DNA of 28,367 nt from DATAEK01 sp036258055 (GTDB lineage: Bacteria; Acidobacteriota; Vicinamibacteria; Vicinamibacterales; 2-12-FULL-66-21), in NCBI GenBank assembly GCA_036258055.1, contig DATAEK010000373.1:1-28367 (forward strand), read 5' to 3'. The notes under the pieces are model-generated. The model was not told the DNA's origin, did no database searches, and saw nothing but the letters and a program-made list of their open reading frames with translations. A program made the translations under genes and the position numbers. Shown in pieces: positions 5,908-13,941 of the stretch. Numbering within the stretch: position 1 is the stretch's first letter; each line of letters starts with the position of its first letter.

Positions 5908-7089
5908 ATGCCCACCATTCCGATCTTCGATCCCCCGGCGGGCCTCACGGACTTCGACGGCATCACCGACCAGCGCGCCGCCTGGGATGAGTTCATGGCG
6001 CTGTCGTTCCAGCGAAACATCGAGGACGTCGAGGCCGAAGTCGGCGCGGGCAAGTGTCAGTACTACAATGCCAAAACGACATCGACCGATCCGCCGGTGG
6101 CCACTGACGTCATCCGGTGGAAAGGCTTTCCGCTCGTCATCGCGGCGAAGCATCCCGGCAACAAGAAGGCCGCCTGGACGGAGGCCGACAAGCTGGTGAC
6201 GAGCGGGGGCAGCCGGTTTCGACCTCAGGACGAGTACCTCGAGTGGTTCGTCACGCGCAATGCGCAAAACAAGATCACGCGCGTGGTCTTCGCCTGCGAG
6301 GCGCCGGAGTACTGGGAGGCGCTTGCGGAGGGGTATCCGCGAGAGTTCGCGATGCCGCGGCCGCAGGGCGGGCTGGGCGGCACGAAGCACACGCAGGCAC
6401 AGGGCGACAAGAACACGCTGCTGGCGCTGTACCGTCAGCTTGTCAGCCCCAGCGTGCAGCTATCCGACCTGCTCGACGGCAACGGTCGCTACAACCGCCA
6501 GAACAAATGGAACACGACCGACGGGATCGTCCACCTGTCGCACCCGGCGAACACTCTCGGCGCCGAGATCAATATCGGAGCGCAGGCCACGATTCTGCGG
6601 AAGAAGAACGGCCAGGTGCTGACGGGCGCCGACGACTTGATCCGATGTTCGGGCTACGGCGTAGCGGAGCGGGCCAGCGACCCGCATATCGGCGCCGAAG
6701 TCAACGCGTTGGCCCGGGCGGGCCATGCGATCACGATCCTGAATCCCGTTGGCCTCTACATCGATGGCCCACCGTCGACCGCGGGATGGGTGACGCCCGA
6801 CGGCACGCCGGCCGTGCAGTTCTGGACGCCGGTTCGCGGCGCAGTGGGAATGACGGTGCGGGCCGTGTTCGAAGTGCCGAGCGCCAAAGGCTACACGGTC
6901 GGTGACATCAAGATCGGCGGTCAGGCGATCGAGTTCGGCGGACAGATCGCCGAGCACATCGATGTGAAGCTGACCGGGATCGCGTGCCGTCCGGGTTCAT
7001 TTCAGAACGCGGCCCTGGCCTGTCCGGGCGATGCGCCCCCGGTAGCGGCTCCCGGAGTGCAGATCGCGCGGCTGCCGTCGCGGCGCTGA
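5908..7089 (+). CDS. Conserved unknown protein paired with DyP peroxidase
   Basis: This encodes a 393-residue, probably cytoplasmic protein without signal peptide or membrane segment. I cannot assign a named domain. Segments that look strongly conserved are DEYLEWFVTRN (108-118), ITRVVFACEAPEYWEAL (123-139), NRQNKWNTTDGIVHLSHPAN (196-215), ADDLIRCSGYGVAER (241-255), SDPHIGAEVN and FGGQIAEHIDVKLTG (343-357). Single Cys residues sit in the second and fourth of these. I recall similar proteins next to DyP peroxidases in other bacteria; that is memory, not a search. I chose ATG 5908 because TGGAGG lies at 5898-5903; the frame extends to 5839 without motif support. The peroxidase GTG follows the stop by only seven bases, so the two are almost certainly one operon. 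Possible roles are substrate provision, a partner subunit or a new enzyme. Confidence 0.7.
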   Translation: MPTIPIFDPPAGLTDFDGITDQRAAWDEFMALSFQRNIEDVEAEVGAGKCQYYNAKTTSTDPPVATDVIRWKGFPLVIAAKHPGNKKAAWTEADKLVTSGGSRFRPQDEYLEWFVTRNAQNKITRVVFACEAPEYWEALAEGYPREFAMPRPQGGLGGTKHTQAQGDKNTLLALYRQLVSPSVQLSDLLDGNGRYNRQNKWNTTDGIVHLSHPANTLGAEINIGAQATILRKKNGQVLTGADDLIRCSGYGVAERASDPHIGAEVNALARAGHAITILNPVGLYIDGPPSTAGWVTPDGTPAVQFWTPVRGAVGMTVRAVFEVPSAKGYTVGDIKIGGQAIEFGGQIAEHIDVKLTGIACRPGSFQNAALACPGDAPPVAAPGVQIARLPSRR

Positions 7090-7096
7090 TACGGAC

Positions 7097-8848
7097 GTGG
7101 CCACAGACAGGACCAGACGCGCGCGCAGGATTGCTCCATCGTCCCTGCCGGCGCGCCGGGTGGCATCGCCCCGCACGCTGGCGGTGTCGTCCGAGCAAGG
7201 GCCGTCGGTCGGCGGCGTCCAGGAAGAACCTCTGCTCGAGATCCAGGACATTCAAGGGAACGTCCTCGTCGGGTTCAACAAGGATCATCAGACACTCCTC
7301 TTTTTCGAAATCACGGAAGCACTGGCCGTCAAGCGGTGGCTGCGCGTGATCGCCCCGCACATCACAACCTCCGACGAAGCGCTCGCGTTCGCGCGGCTCT
7401 TTCGAGCGATGCGCTCGCGCCGCGGCATCGAGTCCGGCGGCCTGATCGCCACGTGGGTCAACATCGCGTTCACGCGAACCGGCATTGAGAAACTGACGTC
7501 GAGCGACGAGGTCGAACGGTTCCAAAGCGACGCGTTCAAGATCGGCATGGCCCCGCGAGCGGGCCTGCTCGGCGATCCGACCGATGCCGGGGGGCAGCCG
7601 CTCGGCTGGGTCGTCGGCGCGGACGGACGCTGTGACGTGTTGCTGATTGTCGCCAGCGACAGCGCGTCCGAGTTGAGTGCCGAAGTGAGCCGAATCAAGG
7701 ACGAGATCGAAGCGCTTCAGGAAACGGTCGTCGAGGGTGCGGCCGCGCGAGGACTGCGATTGATCTTCGAGCAGCAGGGGGACGATCTGGAGGGCGATCT
7801 CGCCGGCCACGAGCATTTCGGCTTCAAGGACGGGATCTCGCAGCCCGGCGTTCGTGGACGGGTATCGGCTGGGCCGCACGATTTCCTGACGCCGCGGCTC
7901 ATCGATCCGCAGGATCCGCTCGCCCCGCTCTTTGCGCGTCCCGGCCAACCGCTCATCTGGCCCGGGCAGTTCCTGCTCGGGGAGCAATATCCGGTTCAGA
8001 ACACGTTCGATCCGATTCGGCCGCAGGCCAACCGCGCGCCCGAACCGCCATGGGCCGCCAACGGCTCATTCCTCGTCTTCCGACGGTTGCGACAAGACGT
8101 GCCGGCGTTCTGGCGATTCATGCACGACGAAGTCGCCCGGCTCGTGGCGAAACATCCGTCGCTGGCCGATCTGACGCCGGAGCGCCTCGCCTCGCTTTTC
8201 GTCGGACGCTGGCCGAGCGGTGCGCCAATCATGCGCGAGCCGCTCCACGACAATCCCGACCTCGGGGATCAGAAGCTGGCCGCCAACAACTTCCAATTCA
8301 CCAATGCCACGAACGCTGTCGCGTTGATCCCGAGCGCAGCGGATCCGGCGGACACCTTTCCGATGGCGCCCGCCGACGCAGACGGATCGCGTTGCCCGTT
8401 CGCCTCACACATCCGCAAGGTCAATACGCGGGACGATACGACCGATCAGGGCGGACCCGAGCGCAGCCTGCCCAAACGCGTCCTGCGGAGAGGCATCCCA
8501 TACGGGACACAGCTCGAAACCCCGCTGAACCCGGGCAACGACCGGAGCGATCGCGGTCTGCTCTTCCTCTCCTACCAGGCGTCGATCGAAAGCCAGTTCG
8601 AATTCCTCACGACCGACTGGATCAATTCGACGATCAATCCTCGCGGCTACCCAGGGGACGTCGCGGCAGGACACGACCCCCTCATCGGCCAGCAGGCCGA
8701 CGACGGACGCCGGCGGACCTTTACGCTGCGCCTGGACCACGCCACGTTCGAAGAAATCGCGCTGCCGACTGAATGGGTGATCACGACCGGCGGCGGGTAC
8801 TTCTTCGCGCCGTCAATCACGGCGCTCAAAACGGTCCTTGCGAGTTGA
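7097..8848 (+). CDS. DyP-type heme peroxidase
   Basis: This encodes a 583-residue dye-decolorising peroxidase, a heme enzyme that uses H2O2 to oxidise phenolics, dyes and similar substrates. The family signature GFKDGISQP lies at 242-250 with the distal catalytic Asp at 245. The proximal heme-ligand His is H438 in CPFASHIRKVNTRD, and the distal Arg is R465 in RRGIPYG. The C-terminus (FLSYQASIESQFEFL, then PTEWVITTGGGYFFAPS) is also typical. The length suggests one of the longer DyP classes. The start is GTG at 7097, seven bases after the preceding stop; the first 45 residues are Arg/Ser-rich, unlike the family, so translation may start at GTG 7184. There is no convincing Tat or Sec signal. 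Operon partner is the unknown 393-aa protein. Endogenous substrate unknown. Confidence 0.9.
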   Translation: MATDRTRRARRIAPSSLPARRVASPRTLAVSSEQGPSVGGVQEEPLLEIQDIQGNVLVGFNKDHQTLLFFEITEALAVKRWLRVIAPHITTSDEALAFARLFRAMRSRRGIESGGLIATWVNIAFTRTGIEKLTSSDEVERFQSDAFKIGMAPRAGLLGDPTDAGGQPLGWVVGADGRCDVLLIVASDSASELSAEVSRIKDEIEALQETVVEGAAARGLRLIFEQQGDDLEGDLAGHEHFGFKDGISQPGVRGRVSAGPHDFLTPRLIDPQDPLAPLFARPGQPLIWPGQFLLGEQYPVQNTFDPIRPQANRAPEPPWAANGSFLVFRRLRQDVPAFWRFMHDEVARLVAKHPSLADLTPERLASLFVGRWPSGAPIMREPLHDNPDLGDQKLAANNFQFTNATNAVALIPSAADPADTFPMAPADADGSRCPFASHIRKVNTRDDTTDQGGPERSLPKRVLRRGIPYGTQLETPLNPGNDRSDRGLLFLSYQASIESQFEFLTTDWINSTINPRGYPGDVAAGHDPLIGQQADDGRRRTFTLRLDHATFEEIALPTEWVITTGGGYFFAPSITALKTVLAS

Positions 8849-8925
8849 CGTGTGGCTCGAGCCGACAGACTCAACTTCGTGTGCCGCTAAGCGCCGCGAG
8901 TCAGCCACGAAGAAAGCGCGGTCCC

Positions 8926-9732
8926 TCACCGCCTCAACGCCCACCGAATCGCTTCGAACAGGTGCTGCTGGAATCGCGGGTCCTGCCACACTTCGTCCCG
9001 ATGCCCGAGCGCCGTGTAGAACACACGGCCACCGCCAGCCGACTTGATCCACGCGAGCGGCAGATCGGCTGGATCGCCGGCGGGTCCGAGCCCGTCGTCC
9101 GGGTTCCTGTCCATCGTGAGCAGAACCGTCACGTCGGCGCGGTTGAAGCGCGTAAAGCGATAGAGCTCGTCGGTGATCCGGAATCGCGGCGCCAGGTGGG
9201 CGACAGACGGGTGCGACGGTGCGTCGACTCTGACATCGGCCTCGGCAATGTTCCCGTGCGTCAGGAACTCTCCGCCGAGCATCGCCAGATACTCGGGCGC
9301 GTTGTGGTAGGTGTCCGACGCGCTGTGTGCGCCGAGAAACGCATGGCCCGCCGCGACCCAGTCGATGAACGCGCGCAGATCGGGGATGCCGAGGTTGCCG
9401 GTCGTGTTCGCGAAGAACACCGCGTCCACACCCGCGAGGTGCGACGACGTCATCATCGTCTGAACGTCGGCCGCCGTCCGGCAGAACTCCGTCTGATACA
9501 GACCGCTCGACAACCCGAGGTTCCGGAGCGTCGTTTCCGCAACCGGGATCGAACCGTGCCGAAACCCTTCGGTGTAGGTCACGACAAGAAGCCTCGCGGT
9601 GGTCGTCGAGGGTGTGGGCGTGGGCGATGGGCCGCCGGACATCACGGCATCTGAACCACCACAGGCAAACGCCAGGAGGCTCGCAGCGAAGGCGAGCGCC
9701 CGTAGCAAGCGGCGGCCAAAGGCACTGAACAT
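8926..9732 (-). CDS. ThuA-like domain protein, exported
   Basis: This encodes about 268 residues. The N-terminus is a signal sequence (Arg-rich start, hydrophobic LRALAFAASLLAFAC). C24 in an LAFACGG context could be a lipoprotein attachment site, though the lipobox is imperfect. A Pro/Thr spacer at about residues 34-46 leads to a ThuA-like fold, related to class I glutamine amidotransferases: RLLVVTYTEGFRHGSIP (48-64), DAVFFANTTGNL, then GHAFLGAHSASDTYHN and GRVFYTALGHRDEVW. ThuA is linked to trehalose and related disaccharide catabolism in rhizobia; in many bacteria such domains sit in exported sugar-metabolism proteins. ATG at 9732 is preferred over TTG at 9738, because AGGA is then nine bases upstream rather than three. 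No sugar gene is adjacent here. Confidence 0.82.
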   Translation of the reverse strand: MFSAFGRRLLRALAFAASLLAFACGGSDAVMSGGPSPTPTPSTTTARLLVVTYTEGFRHGSIPVAETTLRNLGLSSGLYQTEFCRTAADVQTMMTSSHLAGVDAVFFANTTGNLGIPDLRAFIDWVAAGHAFLGAHSASDTYHNAPEYLAMLGGEFLTHGNIAEADVRVDAPSHPSVAHLAPRFRITDELYRFTRFNRADVTVLLTMDRNPDDGLGPAGDPADLPLAWIKSAGGGRVFYTALGHRDEVWQDPRFQQHLFEAIRWALRR

Positions 9733-9786
9733 GGACAATCGTCCTATCAGGAGGTCTGCAGACTGGCGCTCGGGACGACTCGGCCC

Positions 9787-9835
9787 GGCTGAAGCCGGAC
9801 ACGGCGACGGGTTCCTGTGGCGTCCGGCTTCAGCC
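9787..9835. repeat. REP-like 14-bp inverted repeat
   Basis: GGCTGAAGCCGGAC at 9787-9800 and GTCCGGCTTCAGCC at 9822-9835 are perfect inverted copies with a 21-base loop. Each half is itself nearly palindromic. The stop codon of the DoxX-like gene (9830-9832) lies inside the second arm, so the hairpin may mark the end of that transcript. There is no T-tract. Confidence 0.6.
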
Positions 9836-10267
9836 GGACCGCGGTTCGATCGGCGCCTTCGTGTTCCGGCCGGACGCGACGAATGCCGCGATGCCGCCGA
9901 GCATCATGTTCATCGGGATCATCTGCGGCTCTCCGCGGCTGATGTGGAAGGCCATCGCCAACACCATGATCGTGAGCAGACCGAGCGCAGCCAGTGGCGT
10001 CAGATCGGGCCGGATCCCGGTGAGTGACGGCAGGATCAGACCGATTGCCGCCGCGAGCTCACACGCACCGATGGCTCGCACGAGCCACGCCGGGACGTCG
10101 CCGGTCCACACCATGCCGTTCTGGACCAGTGTGGCAACCGGCATCGTCGTCTTCATGACCCCGGCTGATCCGAAGGCGAGTGCGAGCAGCACCTGCGCCG
10201 TCCAGAGCGCGATGTGATGACCGCGATGGCTGAGGCCAGGGGATGCAGAGGTAGGACTGTGGGCCAT
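9830..10267 (-). CDS. DoxX-family membrane protein
   Basis: This encodes a 145-residue integral membrane protein with about four transmembrane helices, at roughly residues 20-38 (ALWTAQVLLALAFGSAGVMK), 62-80, 88-105 and 117-130. The GSAGVMK motif in helix 1 and ELAAAIGLILP in helix 2 are typical of the DoxX/DoxX-like family. Its members are poorly defined and have been tied to quinone or thiol redox functions. The frame is open to 10426, but ATG at 10265-10267 has GAGGAGG about eight bases upstream and matches family length. It is divergent from the ADOP permease gene, with 159 bp between the two starts. The C-terminal stop lies in the REP-like repeat. Function not assignable beyond the family. 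Confidence 0.8.
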   Translation of the reverse strand: MAHSPTSASPGLSHRGHHIALWTAQVLLALAFGSAGVMKTTMPVATLVQNGMVWTGDVPAWLVRAIGACELAAAIGLILPSLTGIRPDLTPLAALGLLTIMVLAMAFHISRGEPQMIPMNMMLGGIAAFVASGRNTKAPIEPRSG

Positions 10268-10426
10268 CGCGCGTGCCTCCTCGACGGGCCGTGCGCCCAT
10301 TGTGATCGGCTGTGCCGTCGAATGCAACGCAGGGTGACATGCTGGCCCAGGCATCCGGGCAAAAGGACTATTTGCCTGAACTCGGGGCGCATCACTGACG
10401 TATCCTGACTCAGCCGGAGCGCTCAT

Positions 10427-12916
10427 ATGTTCGAGACGATCGCGCAGGACGTTCGTTACGCGGGTCGATGGCTGGTACGCAGTCCGGGATTCGCCCTGGT
10501 GGCGATCCTGTCCCTGGGTTTGGGGATCGGGTTCAACACGGCGATCTTCGCCGTTGCGGACGCGTTGCTCCTGCGTCCGCTGCCTGTCTCCGAGCCGTCA
10601 CGCCTCGTCGATCTCTACACGAGCGGTGCCGACGGCGACACGTTCTCGACGAACTCGCTTCCCGATCTGCTCGATTACCGCGAACAGGCCACGGTGTTCG
10701 AAGATGTCGCCGGCTATTCACCGATGTTCGCCGCGGTCAGCCGCGACGAGCGCGCACGGCTCGTGCTCGGAGAGGTGGTCACGGGAAATTATTTCCGGCT
10801 GCTCGGCGTCGCCGCGAGGCTCGGACGTACGCTCGTGCCCGACGACGACGCACCCTCGGCCGTGCCCGTCGTCGTGCTCTCGGATCGCTACTGGCGCAGG
10901 GAATTCGGCGGTGATGCAGCGGCGCTCGGCCGGTCGATTCGTATTCGCGGACAAGCCTATGCGATCGTCGGGGTACTCGATCGCCAGTTCAACGGCATGG
11001 TCCCCATGCTCGCACCCGATCTCTGGGTATCGGTCCGGCATGTCGAGGACGTCGAGCCGGCGGGAATCAACGAGAGCGTGCCATCGCCGACCGGCACCTC
11101 ACGTCTCGATCGCCGCGGATCGCGATGGTTGTTCGCCAAGGCCAGACTGAAGCGGGATGCCTCCCTCGAGCAGGCTCGCGCGAGCATGGCCGTCGTCTCC
11201 GAGCGCTTGCGCGCAGCGAATCCGCAGACGAACAAGGACCGTCGCGTCACCGTCCGCGCGACGAGCGATACACGTTTGCATCCCGAGGCGGACGGCTTCG
11301 TCTCATGGATCGTCACCGGAACGCTCGCGGCGGTCGGACTCGTGCTCGCGATCGCCTGCGCGAATGTCGCCGGGATGCTGCTCGCGCGCGCCTCCGCGCG
11401 TCAGCGCGAGATCAGCATCAGGCTCGCGGTGGGCGCCGGGCGCGGACGTCTGATCCGGCAGCTGCTCACCGAGAGCCTCGTCCTCGGAACGCTCGGCGCT
11501 CTCGTCGGCGTCACGGTGGCGTCGTGGTTGATCCGCGTGCTCGCGACGTTCCACTTGCCCATCCCCGTTCCGCTCTCGCTCGATCTCCGGCTCGACGCAC
11601 GAGTGCTGGCCTTCACGACGGTCGTCGCGATTCTGACCGGCATCGTCGCCGGCCTGGCGCCCGCGCTTCGGGCGACGCGGCGAGATCTCGTCAACGATCT
11701 CAAAGGCGAAGGCGTGGCCGCCCACGTCGGCGGACGGCGATGGTCACTTCGTGATGCGCTCGTGATCGGCCAGGTCGCCGTCACGTCGGTGCTCCTCGTC
11801 ATCGCGGGGCTGCTCGTGCGGAGCCTTCTGGCGTCGCAAGCTGCGGACGTCGGGTTCCGCACGAGCGGCCTCGCTGTGGTCGCGGCTGACACCGACATGG
11901 TTCGGTACACACCCGAGCGCAGCCTGCAGTTCTGGACCGAAGCGACGCGGCGGGTGCAGTCGCTCTCAGGCGTCGACCACGTGGCGCTGGCATCGCGGCT
12001 GCCCTTCTCGCTGAACTTCAACAACACCAACATCGCGGTGCCCGGCCGTCAGCGCGCCGCCGACGAGATGGGCACCTCGATCAGCAGTGCGATCGTCTCG
12101 CCCAACTACTTCGCCACGCTTGGCGTCGCGCGCATCGAGGGACGCGATTTCGCGGCGACCGATACGCCGGACAAGCCGCGGCTCGCGATCATCAACGAAA
12201 CGATGGCCCGACGCTACTGGCCGAACGAGAGCGCAGTGGGACGCGTCGTCTACGAGCGGACGCTCGACAGCGGCCGGTCGTTCGAGATCATCGGCGTCAT
12301 TCGCGATCACAAGCTGCAGACCGTCGGCGAGACCTCGCAGCCCGCGATCTATTTCTCGACGACGCAGCGGCCCGGCGGGTATCAGGTGATGGTGGCGCGT
12401 ACCAGAGGCAACGAGGGTGCGCTGGTCACGAGCATGCGCGATACGCTGACGGCGCTCGACCCCAAAACCGTCATCATCGAGACCGACACGATGGGGAGCC
12501 TCATCGACGGCACGTTGTTCCCGGTACGGGTGGCGGCGGTCCTCGTCTCGATCTTCGGCAGCCTCGCGTTGTTACTCGCGGCGATCGGTCTCTACGGCGT
12601 GATCGCGTTCGCCGTCGCAAGGCGGACGCGTGAGATCGGGATTCGCATGGCCATCGGCGCGCGACCCGGGTCGGTGCTCGCGCTGGTGATGCGGCAGGGA
12701 CTCGGGCTCGTGCTCGCCGGCGTCGCCGTCGGACTGATCCTCGGTGCGGCCGCCACACGCGTCGTCGCTGGCGCGCTCTACGGCATCAGCGCCGCGGATC
12801 CCATCGCCTGGGGCGCCGCCACCGCGGTCCTCGCGGGCATTGCCTGCCTCGCCAACCTGATTCCCGCGCGCCGCGCGATGCGCATCGATCCGGTCAAAGC
12901 GTTGCGCGCGGAGTGA
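10427..12916 (+). CDS. ADOP-type duplicated MacB/FtsX permease
   Basis: This encodes an 829-residue inner-membrane protein made of two MacB-like halves. Half one has an N-terminal helix (FALVAILSLGLGIGFNTAIF, about 22-41), a periplasmic MacB_PCD domain to about 280, and an FtsX cluster of three helices at about 295-420 with ASARQREISIRLAVGAGRGR. Half two repeats this, with a helix at about 444-465, a periplasmic domain, and a terminal FtsX cluster (RRTREIGIRMAIGARPGSVL, ending RIDPVKAL). No ATPase domain is present. This is the layout of the acidobacterial duplicated orphan permeases, thought to use ABC ATPases encoded elsewhere; their cargo is unknown. ATG 10427 has CGGAG at 10415-10419, seven bases upstream. 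The gene points to Acidobacteriota. The next gene is convergent, so it is monocistronic here. Confidence 0.92.
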   Translation: MFETIAQDVRYAGRWLVRSPGFALVAILSLGLGIGFNTAIFAVADALLLRPLPVSEPSRLVDLYTSGADGDTFSTNSLPDLLDYREQATVFEDVAGYSPMFAAVSRDERARLVLGEVVTGNYFRLLGVAARLGRTLVPDDDAPSAVPVVVLSDRYWRREFGGDAAALGRSIRIRGQAYAIVGVLDRQFNGMVPMLAPDLWVSVRHVEDVEPAGINESVPSPTGTSRLDRRGSRWLFAKARLKRDASLEQARASMAVVSERLRAANPQTNKDRRVTVRATSDTRLHPEADGFVSWIVTGTLAAVGLVLAIACANVAGMLLARASARQREISIRLAVGAGRGRLIRQLLTESLVLGTLGALVGVTVASWLIRVLATFHLPIPVPLSLDLRLDARVLAFTTVVAILTGIVAGLAPALRATRRDLVNDLKGEGVAAHVGGRRWSLRDALVIGQVAVTSVLLVIAGLLVRSLLASQAADVGFRTSGLAVVAADTDMVRYTPERSLQFWTEATRRVQSLSGVDHVALASRLPFSLNFNNTNIAVPGRQRAADEMGTSISSAIVSPNYFATLGVARIEGRDFAATDTPDKPRLAIINETMARRYWPNESAVGRVVYERTLDSGRSFEIIGVIRDHKLQTVGETSQPAIYFSTTQRPGGYQVMVARTRGNEGALVTSMRDTLTALDPKTVIIETDTMGSLIDGTLFPVRVAAVLVSIFGSLALLLAAIGLYGVIAFAVARRTREIGIRMAIGARPGSVLALVMRQGLGLVLAGVAVGLILGAAATRVVAGALYGISAADPIAWGAATAVLAGIACLANLIPARRAMRIDPVKALRAE

Positions 12917-12960
12917 CAAAGCCCGCGGTCCGCTGGCCGCTGCGTGCTGGCCCGGTCAAG

Positions 12961-13821
12961 CTACTTCTTGACGAAGCGCGCGACAACTGCGCCAGCCTTG
13001 TCCGAGAGTGCGAGCTCCGACCCCGTGATCTTTCCGCTGGTCGTCGCCTGCAGCGCGGCGAGCATCTTCGTTTCGGTCTCCTGCGCGGCTCCGATGCACG
13101 CCATTTTCGTCGTCGCTGCGGGTCCGAACGTCAGCGCGTCGCCTTTCCGCGTGTAGGTACCCGTCAACCGGTTGCACCCGGTGGAACCGGTCACCCTCGA
13201 TCCTTCGCTGGCAAAGACGAGGTGGGCGTCGCGTTCGCTGCCAGTCGCCGCGACGGGCGCTTCACCAAGTTGCGTCAGTGTCCAATGCGTGCCGACCAAC
13301 GGCGGCGGCTTCGGAGCGCCCTGCGGCGGAGGAGGTTTGGCAGCGCCTTGCGCGGGAGGCTTCGCCGCGGTCTGCGCCGGCGGCTTCCCGGCACCGTCCG
13401 GATTGGACAACGGCTTCGACGCTCCGTGCGCGACGACCATTTTCATCACGATCGATACGTGATTGGGATGTCCGCCAGTGATCACCGGGTACGCCTGATC
13501 GCTCGTGAAGAGCACCTCATCTTTGAACGTGATGCGCGCCCTGACGTTGTAGCGATGCGTCTGGTCGATCTTCGACGGATCGTAGGTGATGCTGAACTTG
13601 TACGGCGGGTTGGATGCCGACTCGATTCGCGCCTTGCCGATCACGTCGGCCGGGGCATCGGCACGGGACACGTCCTCGAGCGTGGCTTCGAACGTGGCGC
13701 CAACCGGCAGCGCCATCCGCTCGCGATACAACGCGGTGCCGGTCACTGTTTGCGCGCCGACGCCGTCCGCCAATCCAGTCAACAGCACGCCGCCAATGAC
13801 GGTCACGAGTATTCGCGGCAT
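12961..13821 (-). CDS. Secreted YbaY-like + META (HslJ-like) two-domain protein
   Basis: This encodes 286 residues with a Sec signal peptide at 1-24 (hydrophobic VTVIGGVLLTGLA, GAQ cleavage region). Residues about 25-130 resemble the YbaY domain: VTGTALYRERMALPVGATFE, then VSRADAPADVIGKARIE and PYKFSITYDPSKID. Then comes a Pro/Ala/Lys-rich linker at about 134-175 built of repeated KPPAQ-like units. The rest is a META domain as in HslJ: GSTGCNRLTGTY (212-223) and TTKMACIGAAQETETKML, with the paired Cys typical of the family. Both domains occur in envelope lipoproteins of unclear role, and HslJ is linked to heat and novobiocin resistance. ATG 13821 is chosen because GAGG lies nine bases upstream and the signal peptide begins there; the frame itself extends to 13929. 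It is convergent with the ADOP permease gene. Confidence 0.83.
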   Translation of the reverse strand: MPRILVTVIGGVLLTGLADGVGAQTVTGTALYRERMALPVGATFEATLEDVSRADAPADVIGKARIESASNPPYKFSITYDPSKIDQTHRYNVRARITFKDEVLFTSDQAYPVITGGHPNHVSIVMKMVVAHGASKPLSNPDGAGKPPAQTAAKPPAQGAAKPPPPQGAPKPPPLVGTHWTLTQLGEAPVAATGSERDAHLVFASEGSRVTGSTGCNRLTGTYTRKGDALTFGPAATTKMACIGAAQETETKMLAALQATTSGKITGSELALSDKAGAVVARFVKK

Positions 13822-13875
13822 GAGCACGGTCCTCGACGGATGATGGCACACGTGTTTGGATCGTTCAACGCACCC

Positions 13876-13920
13876 AAAAAAAACAACGGGCCTGGCCGCA
13901 GCACGCTGCAACCAGGCCCG
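13876..13920 (-). terminator. Rho-independent terminator of pruA
   Basis: Read on the - strand, CGGGCCTGG, a 16-base loop and CCAGGCCCG form a perfect 9-bp stem (arms at 13887-13895 and 13912-13920). It is followed by TTG and a run of eight T (13876-13883 on the + strand are A). It begins 21 bases after the pruA stop codon, and is the best terminator in the window. Confidence 0.88.
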
Positions 13921-13941
13921 CAAGGGCACGCCGAAGAGCGA

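Noticed and set aside
4950..6053. One long - strand protein of 367 codons
   Set aside because: Its C-terminal part is the cupin gene in the wrong frame and its N-terminal part is antisense to the 393-aa gene. Only the middle (about 5486-5876) looks coding and is reported as a fragment.
6908..7987. A 359-codon - strand frame
   Set aside because: It is antisense to the DyP peroxidase, which is secure from its heme-site motifs.
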